NCBI GenBank assembly: GCA_021292165.1
Contig: JAHFWL010000433.1
Location: 251,001 to 315,000 of the forward strand
Direction: 5' to 3'
Source of the DNA: Shinisaurus crocodilurus
Lineage: Eukaryota; Chordata; Lepidosauria; Squamata; Shinisauridae
DNA length: 64,000 bases
This document shows positions 34,166 to 43,994 of this stretch, piece by piece. Below the pieces are notes generated by a model, which saw only the letters and a list, made by a program, of their open reading frames with translations, did no database searches and was not told where the DNA came from. Each line of letters opens with the position of its first letter. Position 1 is the stretch's first letter. The position numbers and the translations under genes are program-made.

Positions 34166-34305
34166 CTTCCTCCCCCCCCCAACCTGGTGCCCCTCAGATG
34201 TTTTGAACTTCAACTCACATCAGCCTCAGCCAGCACGGCCAATGGTCAGAAATGCTGGGGGTTGTAGTCCCAAATATATGGAGGGCACCAGTTTGGGGAA
34301 AGATG
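34166..34305. mobile_element. Palindromic hAT-type MITE
   Basis: AACCTGGTGCCCCTCAGATG and GGCACCAGTTTGGGG bracket the ACTTCAACTCACATCAGCC arm and GGGGGTTGTAGTCC arm. CCTTAGGC / CCTTAGAC form a 7/8 duplication (34158-34165, 34306-34313). Confidence 0.7.
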
Positions 34306-34313
34306 CCTTAGAC

Positions 34314-34996
34314 AAATGGCGGGGATATGAAGATAAAAATATTTAGATAAAACAAAAATGTTTGTGGAATTCAAGTGCTCAGAAACAAGCTACCCAAAAT
34401 TCACAGATTGCCTCAGTAGTTGGAGAAGGATGAAGAATCAGACACAGAAAGGGTACTTTTACCCTAAATCTGGGAGAATAGGAGGGCAAATGGAGACCAC
34501 ACTCTTCTTGATAAGAGGTTTGGGAAGGGGGGTGGCGGCGGAGAAAGGGATTACTAGGATTATTGTTTCCCAGGGCAGAGCAAAGAGATGACTACATTGA
34601 CCATTAATATATCTGCTCCAGGGCACTGTACAGAAAGCTGTTAATTAGGGCTGCACTAACGGAGGAGTTAGCCCAAGCAGATTGCACATATGTGCAGGAG
34701 GCAGTTGCCCTTGGGAATGTTGTACGGGGGTGGGGCAGATTCCGGAGAATTGATGGGGGGGATTGCTTAGACAAAAATGAAACCGTAGAGCCTCTCTTGC
34801 CCAAGGGGGTTGCACACAGGACTGATTTTTTTAAAAAGTAAATCTTTAATATTATGGAATTCACAGGATTCTCCCACCACCTTTCCCTTAAGCGAAATAA
34901 TAAGGAACCTTCTACACATCTAAGGCCAACACAACGTGACATCCTATGCTAGCCAGGCAACCTTATAAACAGGCAAGGGGAGAACAAACCTTATAT

Positions 34997-35000
<4 letters not shown>
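34314..35000. other. Putative 5' part of PTPN1 intron 1, nothing recognised
   Basis: Unassigned sequence between a MITE and the microsatellite close to exon 1. Confidence 0.4.

Positions 35001-35061
<61 letters not shown>
35001..35061. repeat. (GT)n(AG)n compound microsatellite
   Basis: About 14 GT followed by about 16 AG dinucleotides, roughly 300 bp inside the presumed first intron. Confidence 0.95.
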
Positions 35062-35066
<5 letters not shown>

Positions 35067-35149
35067 AATGAATAAGTGGAAACATGGGGAAGAAGAGCGC
35101 CAAGGTCAGGGCTGCCCCCCACCCCAATAAAAACCAGGTTATGAGAGGA

Positions 35150-35900
35150 GAGGAAAGCGGGGTGGGGGAGAGGAAAGCCTTGTCCGAGGAGCCCGAGGCG
35201 AGTCTTCAGGGCAGCAGAAGGGGACAAAGCGCGGACAATGGGACGACGCAGGAGGCGGAGGACGGGAGCTCGCTCGCTCGCGCTCCCGGGCCCCGCGCCT
35301 TCAGGGCCCGTGCAGGGCCCGCCGCTCCGCCTGGCTTTGCCACCCCCCCCCCTCGGCTCACCTGGTAGATGGCCGCCCAGTTGTCGGCCTGGTCGAGCCG
35401 GTGGAACTCCTTCTCTATCTCCATGCTGTGGGGGCCCCAGGCCTGGCCGGTCCCTTCCGCGTCCTCCTGCTCCCGCTGCGGCGCCGGCGGCTGCTGCTGC
35501 TCTCCGGAGCGCCGCCGCTCCCGCGGCTCTGGCTGCCTGCTCTGCATGGATAGCGCCTCCCCTTCCTTCCCTTCCCTTCCCTTCCCTTCGCTTTCCCCCT
35601 TCCTCCTCTTTCCTTCCCCAGCCCACGGGAACTACGCAAGCGGCCCGGCCCGGCCCGGCCCACGAGCCTTCCGGGACGGCCCTCCCCGAGCGGAGGAGGC
35701 GGCGGCGGCCGAGGGAAGCCCGGCCTCTCGCGGAGGCGGAGGAAGAAGGGCTGAGGGCAGGGCTCAATTTGAAGCAGGGTTTCCTCCGCAAAACAAAACC
35801 CGCGTCCAATGCCGATGCGCAGCCAGCGGGCGTGGGCGGGTCAAGCAAAGTAGGAATTACGTGAGCGCCTCTGAGCACGTGCAGAGTCTCGCCCCACCCT
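35150..35900 (-). promoter_or_regulatory. PTPN1: CpG island, PTPN1 promoter and 5' UTR
   Basis: GC- and CpG-rich block centred on the first coding exon, in sharp contrast to the AT-rich flanks. It holds a GC box (GTGGGCGGG, 35833-35841), a TTACGTGA element next to a GAGCACGTGC E-box (35857-35882) and a homopyrimidine CCCTT tract (35560-35600). No TATA box stands out. The transcription start is not visible from sequence alone. No stop codons occur over long spans, which creates spurious frames. Confidence 0.7.
35362..35424 (-). CDS. PTPN1: PTPN1 (PTP1B) first coding exon
   Basis: PTP1B is an ER-anchored, cytosol-facing non-receptor tyrosine phosphatase that dephosphorylates insulin and leptin pathway kinases. 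This exon encodes only its 21-residue N-terminus: Met-Glu-Ile, EKEFHRLDQ, then NWAAIYQ. The known PTPN1 N-terminus has the same length, the same Glu-Lys-Glu-Phe and the same terminal Trp-Ala-Ala-Ile-Tyr-Gln; the paralogue PTPN2 differs there. The exon ends after the Gln codon and the next bases are GTGAGCC, a good donor in phase 0, as expected where PTPN1 exon 1 joins exon 2. The start codon has A at -3 and G at +4. An upstream in-frame ATG at 35547 would add 41 residues but has a poor context. The rest of the gene should lie to the left; no further exon was recognised within 35 kb, which fits the very long first intron of this gene in other vertebrates. Confidence 0.88.
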
Positions 35901-35940
35901 CCCCGTGTCCCCGGTAACAGCAACAGTTTTTTCCACATCG

Positions 35941-36070
35941 CAGGGGTGGAACTTGTGGCCCAGTTAATTCGGCCTACAACTCCCATCAGCCTTAGCCAGC
36001 ATAGCCAATGGTGAGGCATCATGGGAGCTGTAGGCGGAAACATCTGGAGGACCAGAAGTTGCCCACCTTT
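35941..36070. mobile_element. Palindromic hAT-type MITE at the PTPN1 promoter edge
   Basis: CAGGGGTGGAACTTGTGGCC with mirrored arms CTACAACTCCCATCAGCC and CATGGGAGCTGTAGGC, ending GTTGCCCACCTTT. No intact duplication. It lies about 520 bp upstream of the PTPN1 start codon. Confidence 0.65.
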
Positions 36071-36073
36071 CGC

Positions 36074-36210
36074 CTAATCCCTCTGATTAGGAAGAATGGC
36101 TGTCCAGGTCCGATGCATGGCCGGTGCACTTCCAAATATGCTTGAAAAGTATGCCAGCCTTGCTGGTTTTAGAAACTAAATGCAGGGGGAGAAAGCTGGG
36201 GGCCCTCTTA
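36074..36210. repeat. Direct duplication, copy 1
   Basis: Starts TAATCCCTCTGATTAGGAAG and contains CTGTCCAGGTCCGATGCATG and CTTGCTGGTTTTAGAAACTA. The second copy, 36270-36409, follows after 59 bp in the same orientation. Confidence 0.85.
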
Positions 36211-36269
36211 CAGCTGAGAAAAGGCCCTTTCTCTCTCAACTCAAACCTTCACATGATATCAAACTTCTC

Positions 36270-36409
36270 TAATCCCCCTGATTAGGAAGAATGGCTGTCC
36301 AGGTCCGATGCATGGTTGGTGCACTTCCCAATATGCTCGATCCCAGGCCTTGCTGGTTTTAGAAACTAAATGTGGGAGAAGAAAGCGGCGGGGGGGGGGG
36401 GGCTCTTAT
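36270..36409. repeat. Direct duplication, copy 2
   Basis: Same order of blocks as copy 1 with scattered substitutions, a small deletion and a longer G run. Neither copy resembles the dispersed repeats elsewhere in the window. Confidence 0.85.
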
Positions 36410-36419
36410 GGCTAACATT

Positions 36420-36555
36420 ATGTAACTTGTGACCTTCCAGATATTTTGGCCCACAACTCCCATCATCCCTCACCATTAGCTATACTGGCTAGGGCTGATG
36501 AGAAATGTAGGCTGAAACATCTGGAGGGCCACAGCATCTGGAGGGCCACCCCAGC
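36420..36555. mobile_element. Palindromic hAT-type MITE, degraded
   Basis: ACAACTCCCATCATCCC arm, GGGCTGATGAGAAATGTAGG arm and a doubled CATCTGGAGGGCCAC at the right end. Confidence 0.6.
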
Positions 36556-36687
36556 ATGGAACTTCTAGGGTAGGGGCACAGAACCTTTTTCAGCCCAAGG
36601 GTTGAATTCCATTTCTGAGAAGCTGGGGGGGGGGGGAATTCCAGTGGTAGGTGGGCAGGGCCAAAAATACCAGCATATGTTAGTTGA

Positions 36688-36959
36688 GCGGTGCAATCCT
36701 ATGCATATTTAGACCAAAAACCCCTCCTATAACTCCCAAAAGGTCTTGGGCCAGCCCCCCCCCCCTAGTCTTGTTCCTGTTTACTTGTAATGTCTGTGGC
36801 CCTCCAGATGTTTTGGCCTACAACTTCCTATCAGCCCTAGCCAGTATAGCCAATGTTAAGGGATGATGGAAGTTGTAAGCCCATGCTGGCCCCGGCATGC
36901 TGGGAGTTGTAAAATATTTTTTTCCTTCTTCTGTCTAAAACATGAATAGGATTGCACCC
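36688..36959. mobile_element. GGGTGCAATCC MITE interrupted by a hAT-type MITE
   Basis: Outer ends GGTGCAATCCTATGCATATT and AATAGGATTGCACCC are inverted. Between about 36800 and 36885 a MITE with CCTCCAGATGTTTTGGCC and ACAACTTCCTATCAGCCC sits inside one arm, dating the hAT insertion as later. Confidence 0.6.
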
Positions 36960-37884
36960 TAAAGCTCTTACTGTCAGTAACTAAGTCTTAGGAAAGGCAT
37001 TCCATCCTTTTAGAAAGGCGGGGGGCTGCACAAAAGCCAGGAAACCACCAAATGATCTATGGCTGGGGGAAAGGGGAACCGCAGGTGGGCCGGATTGGGA
37101 CCCCAGGCCTGAGGTTCTGCACTCTTGTGCTAGGACTTCCGTTTGCAGAGATGGGAGATCTTGATTTGTTTTGGGGTTTTTTGCTTCATATGTTTTCTAT
37201 GAGACTGGAAAAGGCTAGAATCCCAGCTTGTTAGGAAAGTGGGTGGGGAAACTAAGGCACAGTTTCTTTCCCCTAGAGAGCTTCCCTGAGAAGAGGATGT
37301 AGGAACAGAGTCCCATTGTGGAAGGGGAGGAACTGAAACTGCACAAAGGCTAAAACATTATGAGTAAACAGCAACAAGACTAGGCAAGACATTTTGGCAC
37401 TTGAGTACCCAGGCCAAATACACCCTCCTGTGTCAAATGCCATCACAACTAGGTGCATACAAGTCTATATGCTGCTGAGAAAGCAAATTGTTAATCATTT
37501 GTTTATGCTCTAGTCTCTCTCCCTCCATCACCTGTCCTTCACGCCCCAGAAATCAGTCTTGCAACTAAACATTGTTACACTTTGCAGAACACAGTGCAAT
37601 GGCACATAAATAAAGTAACATTTTAAAACTCGGTTGTAAAAAGCAAACCGACAATTTGCTGCCCTTTAATGGCACCCAGAATATGGAATTGGGAGTTAAT
37701 ATTGGTTTGCTGCCTTATTCCATGGTAGGGTTAGCCCTGAAAACTGATATATATCAGGTCCGTATATCAGGTATTATTTGCCTCTCTTCCCAATTATATG
37801 AATGTTTTAACAATAAGGCAGTAAAGGATTTGAATAAGGAACAAATCACCACCACAAGAATGACTAAAAACTGGGACACCCAGT
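36960..37884. other. Nothing recognised
   Basis: No repeat, RNA gene or exon recognised. Confidence 0.4.
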
Positions 37885-38109
37885 TTTATTTATTATATTT
37901 ATACCCCACCTTTTTTCCTGCAAGGAACCCAAGGCGGCTTACATAATCCTCCTCCTCTCCATTTTATCTTCACAACAACCTTGTGAGGTAGGTTAGGCTG
38001 AGAGTCCGTGACTGGCCCAAAGTCACCCAGTGAGTTTCATGGCCAAGCGGGGACTAGAGCCTGGATCTCCCCAGTCCAACACTCTCACCACTATGCCAAA
38101 CTGGCTCTG
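37885..38109 (-). mobile_element. Sauria-type SINE, near full length
   Basis: Reverse complement of the full order: tRNA-like head (GAGCCAGTTTGGCATAGTGG), B-box-like GGCTCTAGTCCCC, body GGTGACTTTGGGCC, GAGAGGAGGAGGATTATGTA, GGTTCCTTGCAGG and an AT tail. Pol III promoter boxes are recognisable. Confidence 0.9.
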
Positions 38110-38512
38110 TTGGGTCTGATTTGTTGAATTTAAGACATGGCATTGAGGTTAGTAGTACATACAGGAGAAGGTGCTCTCTAGGGTTTGGTGCTTTAAGGGC
38201 TAAATATTTTGTGTACTTCTGAAAAGTTTGGGATTTCACCATGCATGCTGATACCTCCTCCTTGTTTCTCAGTGGCCCTATTTTGGCTCCATTTCTGCGG
38301 GCACTCATTACCTGTGTTTGGTGTTAGAGGGAATGATGATTTTAGATTTAGGAACACCGAGATTCTATATCCCCTCAGGTCTTAGCAAAGGAAAGCTAAG
38401 CTCTCCCCCGCTAAACTGATAGATAAGTGAAAAGCAAATCTATCACATGATCTTCCTGTTAGATTCTACAACAGAAGGAACCTAGAAACTACCTGTATTA
38501 TATGACTCTTGG
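38110..38512. other. Nothing recognised
   Basis: Unassigned spacer between a SINE and a MITE. Confidence 0.4.
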
Positions 38513-38641
38513 GCAGGGATGGTCAGCTTGTGGTCCGCCAGACGTTTTGGCCTACAAGTCCCGTCAAGTTTAGTCATCACAGCTAATGGTGAGGACTGAT
38601 GGGAGTTGTAAGCCAAACTGGAGAGTCACAAGTTGCCCACA
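38513..38641. mobile_element. Palindromic hAT-type MITE
   Basis: GCAGGGATGGTCAGCTTGTG, arm TTTTGGCCTACAAGTCCCGT, arm GATGGGAGTTGTAAGCCAAA, end CACAAGTTGCCCACAC. Duplication not found. Confidence 0.65.
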
Positions 38642-39233
38642 CGTACTCTAGGGAATTTACTGGTACCAACACCTCTTCAAAACAAAGATGATCGTAACCA
38701 TGCAAATTTCTGCAGTTATGTCATCTGGACTGACCTGAACAATATATTCAAACACACATCCTAATCAGTGAACCATCTAAATTATTTCCCCCTATTTCCA
38801 GGAACTAGTTTACAATATGCCTAAGAGTGTTTTATATTGCAAGTGGCAAGCGAGGATAATGGTGCAACCTAAATTTAGGACTAGGAGAAGCTGTTGAAGG
38901 GTAGGATTATAAAGGTTCATCAAAATGGATACAAAAGATATTTCTAAGGGTGTTTCTAAAATTTACAGTCTGATATTATTGAAGCTTTTGCTGCTCTGAG
39001 GGTTATTTCTTAGCACTTTCCCCCGAAGGATTTAGTATATGCTGGAGCTGATTTAGGATTGCACTGAGCTCAGCACCTCAGGAGGTTCAAAAGGCCCATA
39101 AGAAGCTACATGAAGGAGCCATTTGTCTCTGTGTGTGGGAACCACTGGCATAGACTGAGGTGGGGTCACACCCCAGCCTGGGTGTAATGCTCCAAGGTTT
39201 GACTATCGATCTGAGGACCTCAAGGCAGTAAAG
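38642..39233. other. Nothing recognised
   Basis: No repeat, RNA gene or exon recognised. Confidence 0.4.
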
Positions 39234-39381
39234 TAGGGGTAGGTAAAGGGGTAGGTAACTTATGGCCCTCCAGGCTTTTTGGCATACAACTCCCATCAGC
39301 CCTAGCCATCGTAGCCAATGGTAAGGGCTGATGGGAGTTGTAGGTCAACACATCTAGAGGGCCACAAATTGCCCACCCCTG
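39234..39381. mobile_element. Palindromic hAT-type MITE
   Basis: Ends TAGGGGTAGGTAAAGGGG and TTGCCCACCCCTG; arms ACAACTCCCATCAGCCCTAG and GGGCTGATGGGAGTTGTAGG. Possible weak duplication CAGTAAAG / TACTAAAG (6/8). Confidence 0.7.
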
Positions 39382-40639
39382 TACTAAAGGAAAACTGCAG
39401 TGTCCAAGCCCAGGATAAGTGCTGCGGGATATGCAGTCAGGCCTTGCCCGAACAACAGAGCAGTTTCCCCTGTCTACTGTCTCCAGTGTTTTATATTGCT
39501 GACTATATTTCTTCTTCAGTTGCCACCCACCTAGCATTGTCCCAAGCTTTCTCTGGTTCCAGTAACCTTTCTTCTTCCCCCCACACTAACCCACAGACTG
39601 AGACCAAGACCTACAGATTATTTTCAGGTGCTGTTTCAATTGGCCATCTTGCTCCAACCCACCCCTTGCTGAATCCAGTTTCAATGAATCTGCTTGTGGT
39701 TTCCTGACAACTACTCTTCTGAGGAACCTAGTATGACTCAGCAACCCCTCCCTTCTGTGTGCTTGTGTCATAACAATGGCACTGTATCAAAACTCCAGCA
39801 CCTTAATCCCACGTGCTACTTGGCTGGTACAGTAGCGTATAGACTCCAGCTGAAAGAACTCCAGAAATGGAAGGGAACCACAGGAAACGAGGTCTTCATT
39901 CAGCATGTGCATATTTCCTCTATGAGGTGTTACATTTGTATCTCACCTTTCTTCCAAGTTGCTCAGAACAGTGTTTTAGCCTCATAACTCTGTGAGGTAG
40001 GTTAGAGACTAAGAGAAAGTAACCTGCTGCCCCGAGGTCTCCTGGTGATGGCAAAATCCACATGTGTTACATTGTTCAACACATCAAAGTAGTTTTAAGT
40101 TTCACCTAAACATGGAACATGTGCCAAAAAGATGTTTGCAAACATATGTATCATACAAGTAAACTCGTCAGGAAGTGAAGCTATGGTTGGTGGTGTTGAG
40201 TGTTAACTTGATAGGTCCCTGTTGAGTGTTAACTTGATAGCTACCCTGGGTTTGCTGTTGTGTAAATGAGCCTGAGCATTGTTCCATTATGCCATGGGTG
40301 AGCAATAGGGCCAGCGTCAAGGGTAAGCATGATCGGGCACCTGCCAAGGGCCCACACCCCAGCAGGGGTCCACTGACAAGAGCCCCCTGGAGTTGCTCCT
40401 CCTCCTCACCATTGAAACCTGCTTGTTCACCTGCCTCTCACTCTGCACCAGACAACAGTGATGGCTGAAGAGGAGGAGCAGTTGATGCCACTGCCTACCT
40501 GCTCACTGGCTCTCTGACTGTCAAGCAAGCAAGTGGTAGCCATGATGAAAAAGAGGAGGAGGAGCAACAACAGATAATGGTGGTGAGAAGGTAGACTCAC
40601 TGACGGGGGGGAGGGGGCTCAGGAACCTGGAGCTGGCAC
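39382..40639. other. Mostly unassigned; old SINE-like scrap
   Basis: Near 39935-40060, CTCACCTTTCTTCCAAGTTG and AACTCTGTGAGGTAGGTTAG suggest an old tRNA-derived SINE on the minus strand. TGTTGAGTGTTAACTTGATA is directly repeated at 40193 and 40219. No gene seen. Confidence 0.35.
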
Positions 40640-40741
40640 TTGTGGGCAACTTGTGGCCTACAACTCCCATCCCACAGCTTGCTGGGGCTGATGGGAATTG
40701 TAGGCCAAAACCTCTGGAGGGCCACCAGTTGCCCACCCCTG
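40640..40741. mobile_element. Palindromic hAT-type MITE
   Basis: TGGGCAACTTGTGGCCTACA, CTGATGGGAATTGTAGGCCA and TTGCCCACCCCTG. Shortened left end. Confidence 0.65.
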
Positions 40742-40864
40742 TGTTATGCAGTAATAAGCCTAGGTTTGCCACTGAATATTCATTCGACAGGGAACCACAG
40801 CCAATCACGACTCCCCTGATGAGTGTTACTTGTGTGATACATCTATTTGGAGATGCTTATTTAG

Positions 40865-40990
40865 ATTCATAGATCATAGAGTTGGAAGGGGCCTACAAGG
40901 CCATTGAGCCCAACCCCCTGCTCAAAGCAGCAAACTAGAGGAGGGGTCTCCCATCCAAGTAATAACCAGACCTGACCCTGCTTAGCTTTC
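40865..40990 (-). mobile_element. 5S rRNA-derived SINE, 5'-truncated
   Basis: Tail ATTCATAGATCATAGAGTTG and 5S-like block CCATCCAAGTAATAACCAGA, then GACCCTGCTTAGCTTTC, where it stops inside the 5S part. Confidence 0.85.
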
Positions 40991-41003
40991 GTCAGACACA
41001 TGG

Positions 41004-41832
41004 GCAGTGCAATCCTGTGGCCTCTAGACAGCCAGGATTTTTTGAATTCCCAGCTATGAGGTCGGAAAATTGCTGCGACCTTGCACCTGGGGATCCGTGC
41101 TTGAATCCCCCCTCCCCCCCCCACTTGCAACCAGCACGGAAAGAACGGCACTGGCTGCTTCTCCGAGGTCATAAGAGCAACCTCGGAGAAGTGCTGTCGG
41201 GGGTGTTCTAGGGGGTGGGGAGGGGAGGAGACTGGTGCCACCAAGATGCGGCATATCCTGGTGGCACCTCAACCTCCTTCCCATCCTACTCCAAAGCATC
41301 ACACTTAGACTGCTGAAATCAGCTGTCTTAAGTGCTTTGCAGAGCAAGAGGAGCATGGAGGCAACCTTCGCTTTCACCCTCCTCCCGCTTGTTGGTGTTA
41401 TTATCTCTGGTTTGTAATAATCTCACAGCAGAGACAGCAGTAGCAGTAGTGTCAGTGCTCCAGCAATACATGTCCATTAAAGAATAAATGCCTTACTCAT
41501 TCGGGTCCTTTCTAATATATTTAATATTAAGAGTTAAATCAGAACTATATACAGAGTACATTGTTCCCTCTCTGCTCCCCACAGCCATCAAGCGAGAGAG
41601 AGCACAACTGCGCTGCAGAGCTAGGCTTCATACAATAAATAAAACACCTCCCACATGCTTACACAGATTATCACCACCGGTAGCAAGGGAGTAGGCGGCC
41701 ACTCAAGGACACACCTGTTTTCAAGCTCATTCCAAGTCTTTGGTTAGAATACACCAACACCGCCCTCCACAGGATGCCTGTAATCCTCTGAGTTTGGGGG
41801 GTTATGGGCATCCCCATAGGATTGCGCCCTTA
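41004..41832. mobile_element. GGGTGCAATCC-family element, possibly interrupted
   Basis: Left GCAGTGCAATCCTGTGGCCT and right CCCATAGGATTGCGCCCTTA are inverted. The middle contains GGAGGGGAGGAGACTGGTGCCACC as in the related copies. Part of the interior (41440-41750) may be unrelated. Confidence 0.4.
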
Positions 41833-42771
41833 ATTTTTTTAAAGTGTATGTATTTAAAACATCTTAGGGGTTCACCTAAAAACATAACATGTGAAATGGT
41901 CCTGAATTTCATAGGTGAATGGGGATTTGAATCTGAGATTTCCACATCTAAGCCAAACACTCTAGCCAGTGCACAACACTACAATAATCGCATGTGTATT
42001 AATTTTACCCGGAGTGTAGTTACATTCTTAGGAGTACTGATTTCCTGCAGAAACAACAGTACTATTTGTAGGTTTAGAAGTAAAAACAACAACGACAACA
42101 AAGCAGAACACACATCTGCAAATCATAAAATAAAAGAGCCATACAATTCTGTTTTTTGTCATTTTGAAATCCATGCAATGAGGTTCTGCGGGGTTCTTAT
42201 CAAGGGGTTCATGTTCAACTAAGCAACAGCATTTCACCTGTGCTTGGTATATTCCAGATTTGAAGATGCTGACCTATGCATTCGCATGTTAAATGTGTGT
42301 ATATACATCTGTAAATGAGATCCACAATGTTCCTGCACTCTGCCCTTCTGCACTCTGAATGCAACACTATAATTGCATTTGACTAACAAGCAACAGTTCC
42401 AGCAGCAGTCTCCATTTACAAATAGGAAAGTTGTCATTCCCATTCAGCATGCTTCTTGCTATCAGATTGTACATAATTGTTCCATTATTCTACATTAACA
42501 TCTCTGTTTTATTTAACGGGAAGATAGTCTTGTATTAAACAGGGCTGATGCTGGCAGCTCTTGGAATGTCCTTAGGGTATTGAGAGCCGCAAGCATGTTC
42601 CTTATTTTCTGTCTTGCTGTTGATGGTAATTTAAGTTTCAAGAGCCAACATGATTCAGTCATTCATTCAGCAACGCTAGAATTTCCAAGAAAGCTTTTAA
42701 GGCCAGAGTATTACAATAAGCATGGGCCAGCCAGGCCAATATTTCCCAAACTTAAGGGACATTCTACAATT
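41833..42771. other. Nothing firm
   Basis: GGGGATTTGAATCTGAGATT to CACTCTAGCCAGTGCACAAC (41921-41980) looks like the head of an old tRNA-derived SINE on the minus strand. The remainder is unassigned. Confidence 0.35.
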
Positions 42772-42914
42772 CAGCCTTCCCCAACCGGGTGCCTGCCAGG
42801 TGTTTTGGACTACAACTCCCATTACCCCTGACCATTGGCCATGCTGGCTGGGGCTGATGGGAGTTGCAGTCCATAATGTCTGGAGACTGGAGGACACCAG
42901 GTTGGGAAAGGAGG
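42772..42914. mobile_element. Palindromic hAT-type MITE
   Basis: CAGCCTTCCCCAACCGGGTG, arms GGACTACAACTCCCATTACC and GCTGATGGGAGTTGCAGTCC, end ACCAGGTTGGGAAAGGAGG. No duplication remains. Confidence 0.75.
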
Positions 42915-43369
42915 CTCTATATGAATTAAAATGGAAAGCATGCTCCACTCACCTATACCAACAGATTTAGGAGCCCCCGCCCCCCAATCATGTTCCTGCA
43001 AGTAATTGTTCTCAGAGAGCAGGTAATTTTATTCTGTGTCTGTACGAAGAGTCCTTGAACTATCTGATCACACCTGATACAAGATGTGGCAAAACATTAC
43101 ATTCCCTGGCAAAGGCCCAGCAGAGAGCATTGATTAATGCAGAGGTACAGCGGGCACTGCACACTCTGTGGGTGTCTGCTTCAGGCCTGCAGGAACCTCT
43201 GATGATTTAATTAATATCAGCCTCGTCACAGACTAGAATATTCCAGCACCAGTTTGGAAATTACTAGGGTGGTCATTTGCTCATCACCAAAAAAAGAGGA
43301 CACGCACCACCCCCAAAAGAGGACACACGTTTGTGCAACGCTTGCATATTCTAATTCATACGCCTAGAC

Positions 43370-43505
43370 CAGGGCTCTCCAACCTTGGGTCCCCAGATGC
43401 TGCTGGCCTACAGCTCCCAGCATACTCAGCCAGCATGGCTAATGGCAAGGGATTCTGGGAGCGGTAGTCCAGCAACATCTGGGGACCCAAGGTTGGAGAG
43501 CCCTG
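43370..43505. mobile_element. hAT MITE, perfect 8-bp duplication
   Basis: CAGGGCTCTCCAACCTTGGG to CCCAAGGTTGGAGAGCCCTG; GCCTAGAC at 43362-43369 and 43506-43513. Confidence 0.92.
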
Positions 43506-43636
43506 GCCTAGACAAACATTTAGAAATAATTACTATAATTTAAATAGAAATAGAGTGCATCTCACCATAGTGAGGAAGGCTGTGACCAGGTGACCTGTGT
43601 GCCTGCTCAGTCTGCTGCCCAGATACTACAGTAACC

Positions 43637-43771
43637 CAGTGTTCTCCAACCTTGGGTCTCCAGATGTTTTTGGCCTACAACTCCCAGCATGCCTCAGCCA
43701 GCGTAGCTGGCTGGGGCATGCTGGGAATTGTAGGCCAAAAACATCTGGGGACCCAAGGTTGGAGAACACTG
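43637..43771. mobile_element. Near-perfect palindromic hAT MITE
   Basis: CAGTGTTCTCCAACCTTGGG to CCCAAGGTTGGAGAACACTG with nearly complete self-complementarity; flanks CAGTAACC / TACTAACC (6/8). Sister of 33028-33146. Confidence 0.88.
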
Positions 43772-43855
43772 TACTAACCGTTGATGGTCACTTTCTAGGA
43801 CCCTGCTTTCTCTTCTTGTCCTTCATTATCTTTAAATGTGACTTTTTATTTGCTT

Positions 43856-43920
43856 ACATATTTATTTATTACATTTCTATACCGCCCAATAGCCAAAGCT
43901 CTCTGGGCGGTTCACAAGGA
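43856..43920 (-). mobile_element. LINE 3' end
   Basis: ATTTCTATACCGCCCAATAG, CCAAAGCTCTCTGGGCGG then TTCACAA, the reverse complement of the family 3' terminus. Confidence 0.7.
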
Positions 43921-43994
43921 CCCGAAAGCCCTTCAAGCAGAAAACACCTTTAAATGGAGGACTGTTCTCTGTGAATTAGGATGCCTGGCCACCT

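Larger units (their letters stand above)
43266..43994. mobile_element. AGGGTGGCCA-ended DNA element with nested insertions
   Basis: Left AGGGTGGTCATTTGCTCATC, right GGCCACCTTA; interior AATTACTATAATTTAAATAG and GTGACCAGGTGACCTG match the copy at 60378-60783 in the same orientation. Two hAT MITEs (43370-43505, 43637-43771) and a LINE 3' end (43856-43920) interrupt it. Superfamily unknown. Confidence 0.6.

Noticed and set aside
34991..36043. 350-codon minus-strand open frame across the PTPN1 CpG island
   Set aside because: It is out of frame with the PTPN1 exon, passes through a MITE, a CpG island and a dinucleotide repeat, and has Arg/Gly/Ala/Pro-rich and Ser-Leu repeat composition. GC-rich DNA lacks stops.
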